From NCBI GenBank assembly GCA_963734725.1, contig CAVTIX010000020.1, positions 124,001-188,000 on the forward strand: a stretch of DNA of 64,000 nucleotides, read 5' to 3'. The notes under the pieces were generated by a model. The model was not told the DNA's origin. It saw nothing but the letters and a program-made list of their open reading frames with translations, and searched no databases. The translations under genes were made by a program, and so were the position numbers. Below, in pieces: positions 48,266-56,995 of this stretch. Source of the DNA: DASXKD01 sp963734725 (GTDB lineage Bacteria; Actinomycetota; Actinomycetes; Streptosporangiales; Streptosporangiaceae). Every line of letters begins with the position of its first letter. The first letter of the stretch is position 1.

Positions 48266-48428
48266 GACGCTCGTTCGTCCGCACACCTCGCCAGGCGCGC
48301 CGAAACTCGATTACCCACCAATTGTGGGCTGCGCCGCCCGGCCCGGCTGGGATTTCGTAGGTATGCGGGTGAGGTGCCCGCTGGTGGCCGGGCAGGATGG
48401 GCCGACCAGTGTCCCAGCGGAGGTTCCG

Positions 48429-51131
48429 ATGGCGGTTCACGCTGCCAAGCAGGTGGTGACCGGCTCCAGACGGCCGGCAGCTTTCGCCGACGATCCGATC
48501 CTGGCATCCAAGGTCACTGCGCCGGATGTGCCGGACTGGGCGCTGCAGCGCCCGCGGATCACCAAGCTCATTGCCGAGGGGACGCAGTGGTGCCCGTTGA
48601 CTGTTGTCACCGGCCCTCTTGGCGCGGGAAAAACGACGGCCTTGACGTCGTGGGCGGCAGCGGAGCCCGGGCCTGTTGCCTGGGTTTCCCTGGATGAGTA
48701 CGACAACCGGCCGGGAGTCTTCTGGTCCTATGTCGTCGCGGCGCTGCGCAGATCCGGCGTTGCCGTTCCCAGGACGCTGTCTACGGCCACGCGGGGGCGG
48801 GCGGCGGAGCACGTATTCTTGCCGCGGCTCGCCTCGGCGCTGGCTGCCCAGGACCCGCCGGTGATGCTGGTCCTCGACGACTTTCATCTGCTGACTCAGC
48901 CGAAGGTGCTCAATGGGCTTGACTTCGTGCTGCGCAACGCCGGGCCCGGCCTGCGGCTGGTGATCTGTTCGCGGACAGAACCGCTGCTGTCGATGTACCG
49001 TTACCGGCTGGCCGGCAAGCTGACCGAGATTCGGGCCGGTGACCTTGCGTTCAGCGTCGCTGAGGCGGGCCTGCTGGTGGCCCGGCACGGGTGCACGCTG
49101 TCGGCCGACTCGCTCGAGAGCCTCACACGGCAAACAGAGGGCTGGGCGGCTGCCCTTCGCCTCGCCGCGATGTCGATGGCCACTCATCCCGATCCCGGCC
49201 GGTTCGTCAAGGAATTGATCACCGAGGACAGTGCCCTGACCGGCTATCTGATGGAGGAGGCCCTCAACACCCACCCGCCCGAAGTCCAGGAACTTCTGCT
49301 GAGCACGTCCATCCTGGAGCACGTCAACGCCGAAGTCGCCGGCGAACTGGCCGGGAACGAGCAGGCCGGGCGAATCCTGACGGCTTTGGCGCACGCCAAC
49401 GCGTTCGTCCAGCCAATCGGGGGTGGGTGGTATCGCTACCACACACTGTTCGCGGAGGTGCTGCGGCTCAAGCTGAGAAGCGAGCGCGCGGACAGGACCG
49501 TCATCCTGCACTGGCAGGCTGCCCGCTGGTACGAGCGGAATGGCCAGCTCACTGACGCGGTGCGGCATGCCGCACAAGCGAGCGACTGGCCACTCGCCGC
49601 CAGGATGGTCATCGACGCGCTGGCGATCGGTGAGATCATCGAGCCGCAAGGCAGCCGGTGCCTGGCTGATGAGTTCGCGCGTATGCCGCACGGCGAAGCC
49701 TGGACCGAGCCTGAGCCGTACCTGGTCTCCGCTGCGGTCGCCCTATCCGCCGGCCGACCCGAATCCGCCGCTGCCACCCTGGATGCAGCGGACGCCATCC
49801 TCGGACGGCTCCCCGATCAAGAGACCCCGGCCCAGCTGGCGGCCGCGGTCATCCGCATCGCTGTTTCTCGTCACACCGGAGACTTGACTGCGGCGGCGGA
49901 GGCCGCTGCCCGAGCCGAGGCTCTGGTCAGCAAGGTCTCGGGCGACAAACTCGCCCAGCTCCCGGGGATCCGCGCCTACGTGCTGTCCGCCCGCGGGACT
50001 GTCGAGCTGTGGTCGGGCCGTTTCGACGAGGCAGCGCGTGTCCTCGATTCGGGAGCAACCGCCGCGACCGCGGCAGGAGAAGAGCGCGAACGCCTCGACT
50101 GCCTTGGCCATCTCGCGCTCGCAGAGGCCTTGCGCGGCCGATTGTCGCGCGCCGCCAAGCTGGCTGACCAGGCGACAGCGCCCCCTACCGGTGACGGGCA
50201 GCAGCAGCGGGTCCAGCACCCAAATCCCGCAGCACTCGTCGCACTCGCTTGGGCGCACCTGGAGCATCGTGAGTTGCGCGAGGCGCGCAGTCGGCTCAAG
50301 CAGGCAGATACCGCCTTGGGGGTGAGCCCGGACAGGCTGGTCGGGGCGGTCGCCTGTCTGGTGGCGGCGTGGGACAGCCTCGCCGAAGGGCACGCCGACA
50401 CAACCGCCAAGTTCGTGGCCCGGGCACGATCGGGTGGGTCTGTTCCGGCGTGGCTCGAGCAAAGGCTCAACGTGGCCGAGTCGTGGGCGCTGGCGGCGGC
50501 CGGCGATACCGAGGCAGCGCTCGCGGCGGCCAAGCGGGCCGGCTGCGACAGGTCGCCGGAGGCAGCGGTCACGCTTGCCCATGCGTGGGTGGCCGCTGGA
50601 GAGGGTGACAACGCGCGGCGCGTGCTCGCGCCGGTACTGGCGGCACGTGAGGGGGTGCCGGAACGGGTGCGCTTGCAGGCGTGCCTGGTGGCGGCCCGGC
50701 TCAGCTACCGCAGCGGCGACCGCGCGCGAGGCCGCCGATCACTGGGGTCTGCGCTGCGGCTGGCTGAACGTGAGCACCTTCGGCTGCCGTTCGCCCTGGA
50801 GCGCGGCTGGCTCGGTCCGGTGCTCCAGCGTGATCCGGAACTGGCAGGCGCTCACCAGCACCTTGTCACGCCGGCCATGCGTCACGGTCTGCTTCGGGCT
50901 GCGTCGCAGGCCCCACATGAGACCACCATCCCAGCGGTCGAGTCGCTCACCGAACGCGAACAGGAAGTGCTGCGACGCGTCTCGGGCATGCTGACTACCG
51001 CCGAGATCGCTAGTGAGCTGTACATCTCTACCAACACTGTCAAATCGCACATCAAGAACATCTGCCACAAGCTGGCGGCGACGCACCGCGGCGAGGCGGT
51101 CCGCCGGGCGCGCCAGCTTCAGCTGATCTGA
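48429..51131 (+). CDS. Large LuxR-type (MalT/LAL) transcriptional activator
   Basis: 900 residues from ATG 48429 (GGAGG five bases upstream). Walker A VTGPLGAGKTTALTSWA (about 60), LVLDDFHLL, LTRQTEGWAAALRLAAM, TPR-like repeats in the middle and an intact C-terminal LuxR HTH (LTEREQEVLRRVSGMLTTAE, then IASELYISTNTVKSHIKNI). Such proteins bind ATP and a small inducer, oligomerise and activate transcription. The nearest likely targets are the downstream GMC/MFS genes, by position only. Confidence 0.9.
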   Translation: MAVHAAKQVVTGSRRPAAFADDPILASKVTAPDVPDWALQRPRITKLIAEGTQWCPLTVVTGPLGAGKTTALTSWAAAEPGPVAWVSLDEYDNRPGVFWSYVVAALRRSGVAVPRTLSTATRGRAAEHVFLPRLASALAAQDPPVMLVLDDFHLLTQPKVLNGLDFVLRNAGPGLRLVICSRTEPLLSMYRYRLAGKLTEIRAGDLAFSVAEAGLLVARHGCTLSADSLESLTRQTEGWAAALRLAAMSMATHPDPGRFVKELITEDSALTGYLMEEALNTHPPEVQELLLSTSILEHVNAEVAGELAGNEQAGRILTALAHANAFVQPIGGGWYRYHTLFAEVLRLKLRSERADRTVILHWQAARWYERNGQLTDAVRHAAQASDWPLAARMVIDALAIGEIIEPQGSRCLADEFARMPHGEAWTEPEPYLVSAAVALSAGRPESAAATLDAADAILGRLPDQETPAQLAAAVIRIAVSRHTGDLTAAAEAAARAEALVSKVSGDKLAQLPGIRAYVLSARGTVELWSGRFDEAARVLDSGATAATAAGEERERLDCLGHLALAEALRGRLSRAAKLADQATAPPTGDGQQQRVQHPNPAALVALAWAHLEHRELREARSRLKQADTALGVSPDRLVGAVACLVAAWDSLAEGHADTTAKFVARARSGGSVPAWLEQRLNVAESWALAAAGDTEAALAAAKRAGCDRSPEAAVTLAHAWVAAGEGDNARRVLAPVLAAREGVPERVRLQACLVAARLSYRSGDRARGRRSLGSALRLAEREHLRLPFALERGWLGPVLQRDPELAGAHQHLVTPAMRHGLLRAASQAPHETTIPAVESLTEREQEVLRRVSGMLTTAEIASELYISTNTVKSHIKNICHKLAATHRGEAVRRARQLQLI

Positions 51132-51309
51132 TCCACCTTGCGGGCTGGCGAGGAACTCGCCCGGCACATCACCTAGTGGGTGAGACATCGAGCCTGATGC
51201 TTCTCACCTTTGGCCGTCACGACTACCCGTTACCCGACCAGGCCCCCCTTGTGGGTGATGCTGCCGCCAGGCGCCGGACTTCAGCATGGCAGCGGCAGAG
51301 GAGGTAGCC

Positions 51310-51684
51310 GTGGCTGAGCACTTTGACGTGATCATCATCGGAACCGGGGCCCGCGGGGGGACGCTCCCGCATGCCCTGGCCGGCTCGGGCAAGAAGATCC
51401 TCAACCACACCGGGATGGCCGAGCACCATGTCCTCGGCAAGAACTTCTACATGAACATGAGCATCCCGATCGCGGGCTGCGCGCACCAGGCCGGCACCTG
51501 CCGGTTCGGCACCGACCCGGCCACCTCGGTGCTCGACATCAACTGCAAGGCCCACGAACTGGACAACCTGTACGTGGTGGACACCAGCTTCTTCCCGAGC
51601 ATCGGGGCGGTGAACCCCGCGCTCACCGCGATGGCCAACGCCCTGCGCGTGGGCGAGCACATCACGCAGCGAATCGCGCCCTGA
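51310..51684 (+). pseudogene. GMC oxidoreductase with large in-frame internal deletion
   Basis: GTG 51310 has GAGGAGG seven bases upstream. The first 22 residues are the FAD-binding start (EHFDVIIIGTGARGGTLPHA, LAGSGKKIL) and the rest is the family C-terminus (CAHQAGTCRFG, VVDTSFFPSIGAVNPALTAM). Roughly 350-400 residues between them, including the substrate domain, are absent, yet the frame is open. A 124-residue product could fold only in part; I regard it as non-functional. Confidence 0.8.
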
Positions 51685-51697
51685 CACAGGCAAGCAC

Positions 51698-52900
51698 ATG
51701 GCGACCAAGGCCGAGACCAACGCCGTGTACGCGGCCGGGCTGATCCAGGGCATAACGCTGGTCACGTTCCCGGCGGCGAGCACGATCTTCACCGATCCGG
51801 GCCAGTACGGCCTGTCCAACACCCAGTACGGGACCATGTTCCTGCCCCAGGTCGTGACGGCGATCACGGGTTCGCTGCTGAGCGGGAGGCTGGCGCAGCG
51901 GTTCGGGACCAAACGCGTTTTCCTGGCCGGCCTGGTCGCGGACCTGGCGTCGATGGCGCTGCTCATCATCAGCGCGTTCTTCACCGCCGACCAGCCGGTG
52001 GCCTACGGCCTGCTGCTGGCGGCGACCGCCTGCCTGGGGGCCGGCTTCGGCCTGACGGTGCCGGCCATCAACGCGCTCACCGCCGCGTTTCACCCCGGCC
52101 GGGTCGACGCTTCGGTGCTGGTGCTGAACGCCCTGCTGGGGCTGGGCACCGTATTGGCGCCGGTGTTCGTGGCCATCTTCGTCGGCCTGGGGTTCTGGTG
52201 GGGGCTGCCGGTCCTGTCGTCGGCCCTGCTGGTGATACTGCTCGCGGTCAGCGCGGGCCTGCCGCTGCGCGCCGGAACGGGCGAGCGGGCCGTGGCCGGC
52301 CGGACGGCCGGGATCCCGAGGCTGTTCTGGGTGTTCGCCGCGTTCGCGGTCTTGTATGGCTTTTGCGAGACGATGAACGGGAACTGGTCCCAGCTGGACA
52401 TGACCAAGGACCTGCACGCATCGGCGACGCAGGCGTCGTTGGCGCTCACCGCGTTCTGGGGCATGGTCACCGTCGGGCGGGTGCTGTTCGCCATGATCGG
52501 GCGCTGGTTCCCCCCGCACCTGACCTACCACGTGCTGCCGTTCCTGCTGGCGGTCATGTTCGTGGTCATCGCGGTGCTGCCCGCGGGAAACCCGGCGGCC
52601 GGCATCGTGGCCTTCGCGCTGGCCGGGTTCGGCTGCTCCGCCCTGCTGCCGCTGACCATCAGCTTCGCCCAGGAGCAACTGGTGACCATGGGCGCCGCGG
52701 TGGCCGGTGCGGTGATCGCCTTCTACCAGCTCGGTTACGGCATCGCGGCCTTCGGCACCGGGCCGCTGGTGGACGCCGGGGTGAGCCTGCACGTCCTGTT
52801 CGGGTTCGCCGCGATCGCCGCGGTGATCATGGGCGGGCTGAGCTTCGCGCTCGCCCGCAGGGGCTCGGCCAAGATCGTGGCGCCGGCGGCTGCGTCATGA
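51698..52900 (+). CDS. MFS transporter
   Basis: 400 residues, twelve helices. The loop 2-3 motif is GRLAQRFGTKRVFL, and the second half has GRVLFAMIGRWFPP. Starts 13 bp after the GMC remnant, so both were one operon. Substrate unknown. Confidence 0.85.
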   Translation: MATKAETNAVYAAGLIQGITLVTFPAASTIFTDPGQYGLSNTQYGTMFLPQVVTAITGSLLSGRLAQRFGTKRVFLAGLVADLASMALLIISAFFTADQPVAYGLLLAATACLGAGFGLTVPAINALTAAFHPGRVDASVLVLNALLGLGTVLAPVFVAIFVGLGFWWGLPVLSSALLVILLAVSAGLPLRAGTGERAVAGRTAGIPRLFWVFAAFAVLYGFCETMNGNWSQLDMTKDLHASATQASLALTAFWGMVTVGRVLFAMIGRWFPPHLTYHVLPFLLAVMFVVIAVLPAGNPAAGIVAFALAGFGCSALLPLTISFAQEQLVTMGAAVAGAVIAFYQLGYGIAAFGTGPLVDAGVSLHVLFGFAAIAAVIMGGLSFALARRGSAKIVAPAAAS

Positions 52901-53029
52901 GGGCACCAGCGGAATTCTCACCCGGCTGGGTGATGTGGCGGGCGCCACTCATCCCCGGCTAATGGGCTCAAACCGGGCGCGTCAGCACCGGGATGGCCTT
53001 ACTGACGGAATGGATACAAGGGGGCTCCC

Positions 53030-54532
53030 ATGAGCACCACCGAAACCGCTGCGCGCCCCATCCGCAGCCTGATCCCGGCCCGCCTGGACCGGCTGCGCTG
53101 GTCGCCGTTCCATACCCGGATGGTCTGCGGGCTGGGCGGCGCGTGGATCTTGGACGGGCTGCAGATCACGGTGGCCAGTTCGGTCAGCGGGGAGCTGACC
53201 AAGTCCTCCACGCTGGGCATGACCTCGACCCAGGTCGGGCTGATCGCGTCGGTCTACCTGGTCGGGGAGATGGTCGGCGCCCTGGTGTTCGGCAAGATGT
53301 CCGACCGGCTGGGGCGCAAACGGCTGTTCATCCTCACCTTGCTGCTGTACCTGATCGGCACCGGCCTGGCCGCGTTCGTCACCGGGCACCACACCGGCTG
53401 GCTGGTGTTCTTCTACCTCACCCGGTTCGTCGCCGGCATGGGCATCGGCGGCCAGTACTCGGCGATCAACTCGGCGATCGACGAGGTGATGCCCTCGAAG
53501 TACCGCGGCCGGGTCGACATCTGGATCAACGGCTCCTACTGGGCCGGGGCGATCTTGGGCTCGCTGGTCTCCTACATCTTCCTCAACCACTTCGCCCCCA
53601 ACGTGGGCTGGCGGCTGTCGTTCCTGCTGGGCCCGGTGCTCGCCATCTTCGTCATCATCGTCGGCCGGGTGCTGCCCGAAAGCCCCCGCTGGCTGGTCAC
53701 CCACGGCCGCCAGGACGAGGCCGACCAGGTGATGGCCAAGATCGAGGAGCAGGTCCGCGCCTCCGGGCAGGACCTGGCGCCCATCGATGAGAGCAAGGGG
53801 ATCGAGATCGTGCCGGAGACCCGGTACGGCTACCTGACGTTCCTGCGGCTGGCCTTCCACCGGTACACCAAGCGGGCGATCCTCGGCGCGACGCTGATGA
53901 TCACCCAGTCGTTCCTGTACAACGCGATCTTCTTCACCTACGCCCTGGTGCTGATCAACTTCTACCACGTGCCCTCGAACAAGGTCCCGATCTACGGGCT
54001 GGCGTTCTCCATCGGCAACCTCCTCGGCCCGCTGATCCTCGGGCCGCTGTTCGACTCCTGGGGCCGCAAGCAGATGATCGCCGGGACCTACATCATCTCC
54101 GCCGTGCTGCTGGCCTTCTCTGCCGTCTTGTTCGACGCCAAAGTCCTGAACGCCACCACCCAGACCCTCATGTGGGTCGTCATCTTCTTCTTCGCCTCCG
54201 CCGGCGCCAGCGCCGCCTACCTGACCGTCTCCGAAACCTGGCCGATCGAGATCCGGGCCGAGGCGATCGCCGTGTTCTTCGCCATCGGCTGCATCGCCGG
54301 AGCCATCGGCCCGGCCTTCTACGGCGCGCTGATCGGCACCGGCACCAGCCGGACCGGCCTGTTCATCGGCTACCTGATCGGCGCCGGCATCATGCTGACC
54401 GGCGGCCTGGTCGAGATATTCCTCGGCGTCAACGCCGCAGGCAAATCACTGGAACAGGTCACCACGCCACTCACCTCGGTCGCCGGCCAGGCTGCCGGAC
54501 CCGCCACGGCCGCCGCACCCACCGCCGCATAG
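53030..54532 (+). CDS. MFS transporter, sugar/metabolite-proton symporter type
   Basis: 500 residues, twelve helices. FGKMSDRLGRKRLF between helices 2 and 3, RFVAGMGIGGQYSA, LPESPRWLVTHGRQDEA after helix 6 and SETWPIEIRAEAI near the end are hallmarks of the sugar porter/SHS families. ATG 53030 follows AAGGGGG. 129 bp separate it from the previous transporter. Confidence 0.88.
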   Translation: MSTTETAARPIRSLIPARLDRLRWSPFHTRMVCGLGGAWILDGLQITVASSVSGELTKSSTLGMTSTQVGLIASVYLVGEMVGALVFGKMSDRLGRKRLFILTLLLYLIGTGLAAFVTGHHTGWLVFFYLTRFVAGMGIGGQYSAINSAIDEVMPSKYRGRVDIWINGSYWAGAILGSLVSYIFLNHFAPNVGWRLSFLLGPVLAIFVIIVGRVLPESPRWLVTHGRQDEADQVMAKIEEQVRASGQDLAPIDESKGIEIVPETRYGYLTFLRLAFHRYTKRAILGATLMITQSFLYNAIFFTYALVLINFYHVPSNKVPIYGLAFSIGNLLGPLILGPLFDSWGRKQMIAGTYIISAVLLAFSAVLFDAKVLNATTQTLMWVVIFFFASAGASAAYLTVSETWPIEIRAEAIAVFFAIGCIAGAIGPAFYGALIGTGTSRTGLFIGYLIGAGIMLTGGLVEIFLGVNAAGKSLEQVTTPLTSVAGQAAGPATAAAPTAA

Positions 54533-54614
54533 GCACCCATATATCCACGACGCTGAGGAGAGACCTTCGTCCCGTTACCCCAACATCAGTGACCACGGGC
54601 TAAGGAGGTACTCC

Positions 54615-54854
54615 ATGCGCGACACCTGCGATCAAGATCGGCCGCCGCCAACCTTGCCCCACCTCGGCGCTTTCTCCCTGACGGTCTCATCACTTACTGT
54701 GACGGATCCTGCGGGCCCGGCCTGGATGCCGTGGGACGACTCGTGGGGCGAACTACGTACCTCTGCTGTACCTCTCGGAGACCTCCGCGAACGGCATACA
54801 GTGGCCACGAACGGCTATAGCACATACATCCGAAATACCGGTCTTGTTCTGTGA
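54615..54854 (+). CDS. Small hypothetical protein with a strong ribosome site
   Basis: 79 residues; AAGGAGG lies seven bases before ATG 54615, the best ribosome site in this part of the island. Sequence features: two tryptophans in AWMPWDDSWGEL and a polar C-terminus. No family recognised. Confidence 0.45.
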   Translation: MRDTCDQDRPPPTLPHLGAFSLTVSSLTVTDPAGPAWMPWDDSWGELRTSAVPLGDLRERHTVATNGYSTYIRNTGLVL

Positions 54855-54892
54855 ACTAGCTGGTCAGCGAGGGATGGCCTGCATCTGAAGGC

Positions 54893-55117
54893 TGGGAGGA
54901 TGACCTCCCGGACCTCGAGGGCCGCATAGAAGACCAGCACGTAACCGGCGGCTGGGTCGGCCCACCACCACCCCAGGGCGGCGTTCAGCGCCAGGCCCAG
55001 CAACACCGCGGCAGCCAGCATCGCGTCGATCATCGTGACCCGGCCCTCAGTCCTCAGGACGGGCTTCCCCAGCGCCCGGCCGGTGCGGGCCTTACCCGCG
55101 GCCAGCGCGGACATCGC
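54893..55117 (-). pseudogene. Cation diffusion facilitator fragment
   Basis: GKARTGRALGKPVLRTEGRV, TMIDAMLAAAVLLGLALNA and WWWADPAAGYVLVFYAALE match the C-terminal two helices of a CDF-like cation transporter. The N-terminal part is missing and the tail runs into unrelated sequence. Confidence 0.6.
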
Positions 55118-55262
55118 TACCGCGGTCAGCCGAGGACCGGTCACGGAACGTAGCGCGGGGGTGCACCCGCGCTCACCGGCGGAACAGTCACTTTGCGCCA
55201 CCGGCAAAGATCCGGTCCATCATCTCGGCCCCAGAAGTCACCACCGGCCGCAGCGGACGCTG

Positions 55263-55673
55263 GCGCGGGCGCGGCTGGGCGAGGGCGCGGCCGGGATGGC
55301 CCGGCTGCACGCGCTGATCGGCGCTCAGTTGGGCAAGGATACCGGCGCTGAGGAGCGGGTCGGGATCAGGACCGGCCGGGGCCTGTGGGTGACGGTGCTG
55401 GTGGCGGCCGGGTACCAGGTGTTCGGGGTCAACCCGCTGCAGGTGGCCCGGTACCGGGAACGGCACGGCGTCTGCGGGGCCAAAAGCGATACCGGTGATG
55501 CGCACGTGCTGGCGGACATGGTCCGCACCGACGCCCACCAGTTGCGCCCGGTCGCGGCGGACAGCCCGGGCGCGCAGGCGGTCAAGGTGGTGGCCCGCGC
55601 GCACATGACCTTGATCTGGAACGGGCACGGCAGGCCGACCACCTACGCCGCCTACCGCATGCGTCGCCCGTGA
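55263..55673 (+). pseudogene. IS110-family transposase N-terminal fragment
   Basis: GLWVTVLVAAGYQVFGVNPL and GAKSDTGDAHVLADMVRTDA HQLRP are the RuvC-like DEDD blocks of IS110 transposases. The frame stops at 55673 without the C-terminal transposase_20 domain, and the N-terminal first Asp region is unclear. It may have taken part in loss of the right end of element A. Confidence 0.75.
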
Positions 55674-55925
55674 GGTCCGCCACCGCGGTGAGTGTCATGA
55701 GCCGCTCAGGGCCACGCACGCAGAACCCGACAATCTGCGTACGCTCTCGGCGGTCATTGACACGTCAGCCCGGCGCGCCGAGTCAGCGTTCGGAGCTGAC
55801 CGGCGGCGCTACGGCTAGCGAACCCGATCACTGTCTGTGATGGCCACGGGGCCGACTTCGTGGCCGCCCCTGGGCAGATCCTGACGGCCGTCAACAGGCT
55901 TGATTCGTGATGGGAGCAAGATCAG

Positions 55926-55947
55926 GGCCCGCAAAAAGCCCGCAAGA
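55926..55947 (+). repeat. Arm-type repeats, element A right end
   Basis: GGCCCGCAAAA and AGCCCGCAAGA, tandem 11-mers with the same GCCCGCA core as the pair at 27282. Confidence 0.6.
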
Positions 55948-55971
55948 CCTCCAGAGAGTGCCGGTCAGAGC

Positions 55972-55996
55972 CAACGAGTGTCAACGATGTTCAATG
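55972..55996 (+). repeat. CAACG triplet, element A right end
   Basis: CAACG at 55972 and 55982 and CAATG at 55992, exactly 10 bp apart (one helical turn). The same arrangement precedes core 3 and the GntR gene. Likely a binding site for a recombination-directionality or repressor protein. Confidence 0.55.
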
Positions 55997-56060
55997 GCAT
56001 GTTTCAGCAGGCAGGAGGCATATTGGAACCCTGGCCTGCGGCGACGGTCACCGAAGTGAA

Positions 56061-56086
56061 AGTTCGAGCTCTACTACGACGTGTAG
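56061..56086 (+). other. Attachment site 2 (glnA-like core between elements A and B)
   Basis: Encodes KFELYYDV-stop like glnA but with synonymous changes (GAC for GAT, GTG for GTA). 19 bases are identical to glnA (AGTTCGAGCTCTACTACGA). The synonymous changes suggest the copy came from another host's glnA. Confidence 0.8.
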
Positions 56087-56134
56087 CCACGACACCGCGC
56101 CTCACCTGCGGCGGAATCGCTTCGCGGCCTGTCA

Positions 56135-56156
56135 AGTCCGCAGAAAGTCCGCAGAA
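56135..56156 (+). repeat. Arm-type repeats, element B left end
   Basis: Two perfect tandem copies of AGTCCGCAGAA, starting 74 bp after the core start, the same distance as at site 1. Confidence 0.65.
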
Positions 56157-56189
56157 AGGTAATCAACCACGGCCTCGGAGAAGTGCGGC

Positions 56190-56769
56190 ATGGACCCGGA
56201 GCTGCTGGCCGCCATCGGCCAGGTCGTGGTGGACGCCGCGGCGCTGGAATACTTCGTTGCTGTCCTATTGGCCGTGATCGACGGCCACCGGGACCAGGAC
56301 TGCGAGGATCATGCCGTCGCGACGGTCAAGATCCCCGGCGAGGCGATGCGCGAGCTGAAGAGGCGGGCTTGCGCGCAGCTGCGCGGGCAGGGCCTATCGC
56401 TGGCGCAGATCGCCGGGATGCTGCCTGACCCTTGGACTACCCGAGAGGACCGTGAGAAGACTGCCCGAAGGGACCTGGCGGACTGGGACCGCAAGCACCC
56501 CGGAGTTGTCCCGCTGACCCGGTGCGACCTGAGCCATCTCTGGCGCGATGCCAAAGCCGTGCTCGATGACCGGCACGTCATCGCGCATTCCATCGCCCTG
56601 GAGGCTGACGAGGCCGGCGGCCAGCCGGGCCTGGTCATCTTAAAACCCCCGTTTCGGCAGCGAGACGCGGCTGACGACGGCGGCAGTGCTGAGTCATGTC
56701 CAGGACATCCGGATCGTCTCGCGCCGGTTTCACAAGGCGATCGCAGCGGAGACCTCGGCTGGCCGCTAG
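56190..56769 (+). pseudogene. Mobile-element hypothetical protein, frameshifted at a C run
   Basis: The first ~152 residues (MDPELLAAIGQVVVDAAALE, DPWTTREDREKTARRDLADW, DDRHVIAHSIALE) are coherent. At the five-C run 56646-56650 the frame leaves the expected continuation; removing one C gives RFGSETRLTTAAVLSHVQDI then RIVSRRFHKAIAAE and a stop at 56769. Unrecognised; HVIAHS resembles a short helical motif of small element proteins. Confidence 0.6.
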
Positions 56770-56995
56770 GAACGCTTGTGCGCGAGCACCTGGCCGCTGG
56801 CCCGTGCCGCAAGAACCGCGTTGACGACCGCGCGGGCCGGTGCGCCCGCGCCGTCCTCACCGCCAACGGCACCTGGCGGCCCTGCTGCCGGGGCGGCGCG
56901 GCATGACCGCCACGGCCCCCAACTACTGCCATACCTGTCTCAGAGCGACTAACTGCTGAATCTGCTCGGGACCGGTCAGCCTCGGGGCGCTCCAA

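Larger units (their letters stand above)
55674..56189. other. Non-coding attachment region between elements A and B
   Basis: 516 bp holding, in order, arm repeats (55926-55947), three 10-bp-spaced CAACG/CAATG motifs, the core (56061-56086) and a second arm pair (56135-56156). On the minus strand a stop-terminated EAVVDYLSADFLRT (about 56135-56175) may be the last residues of a lost integrase. Confidence 0.6.
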
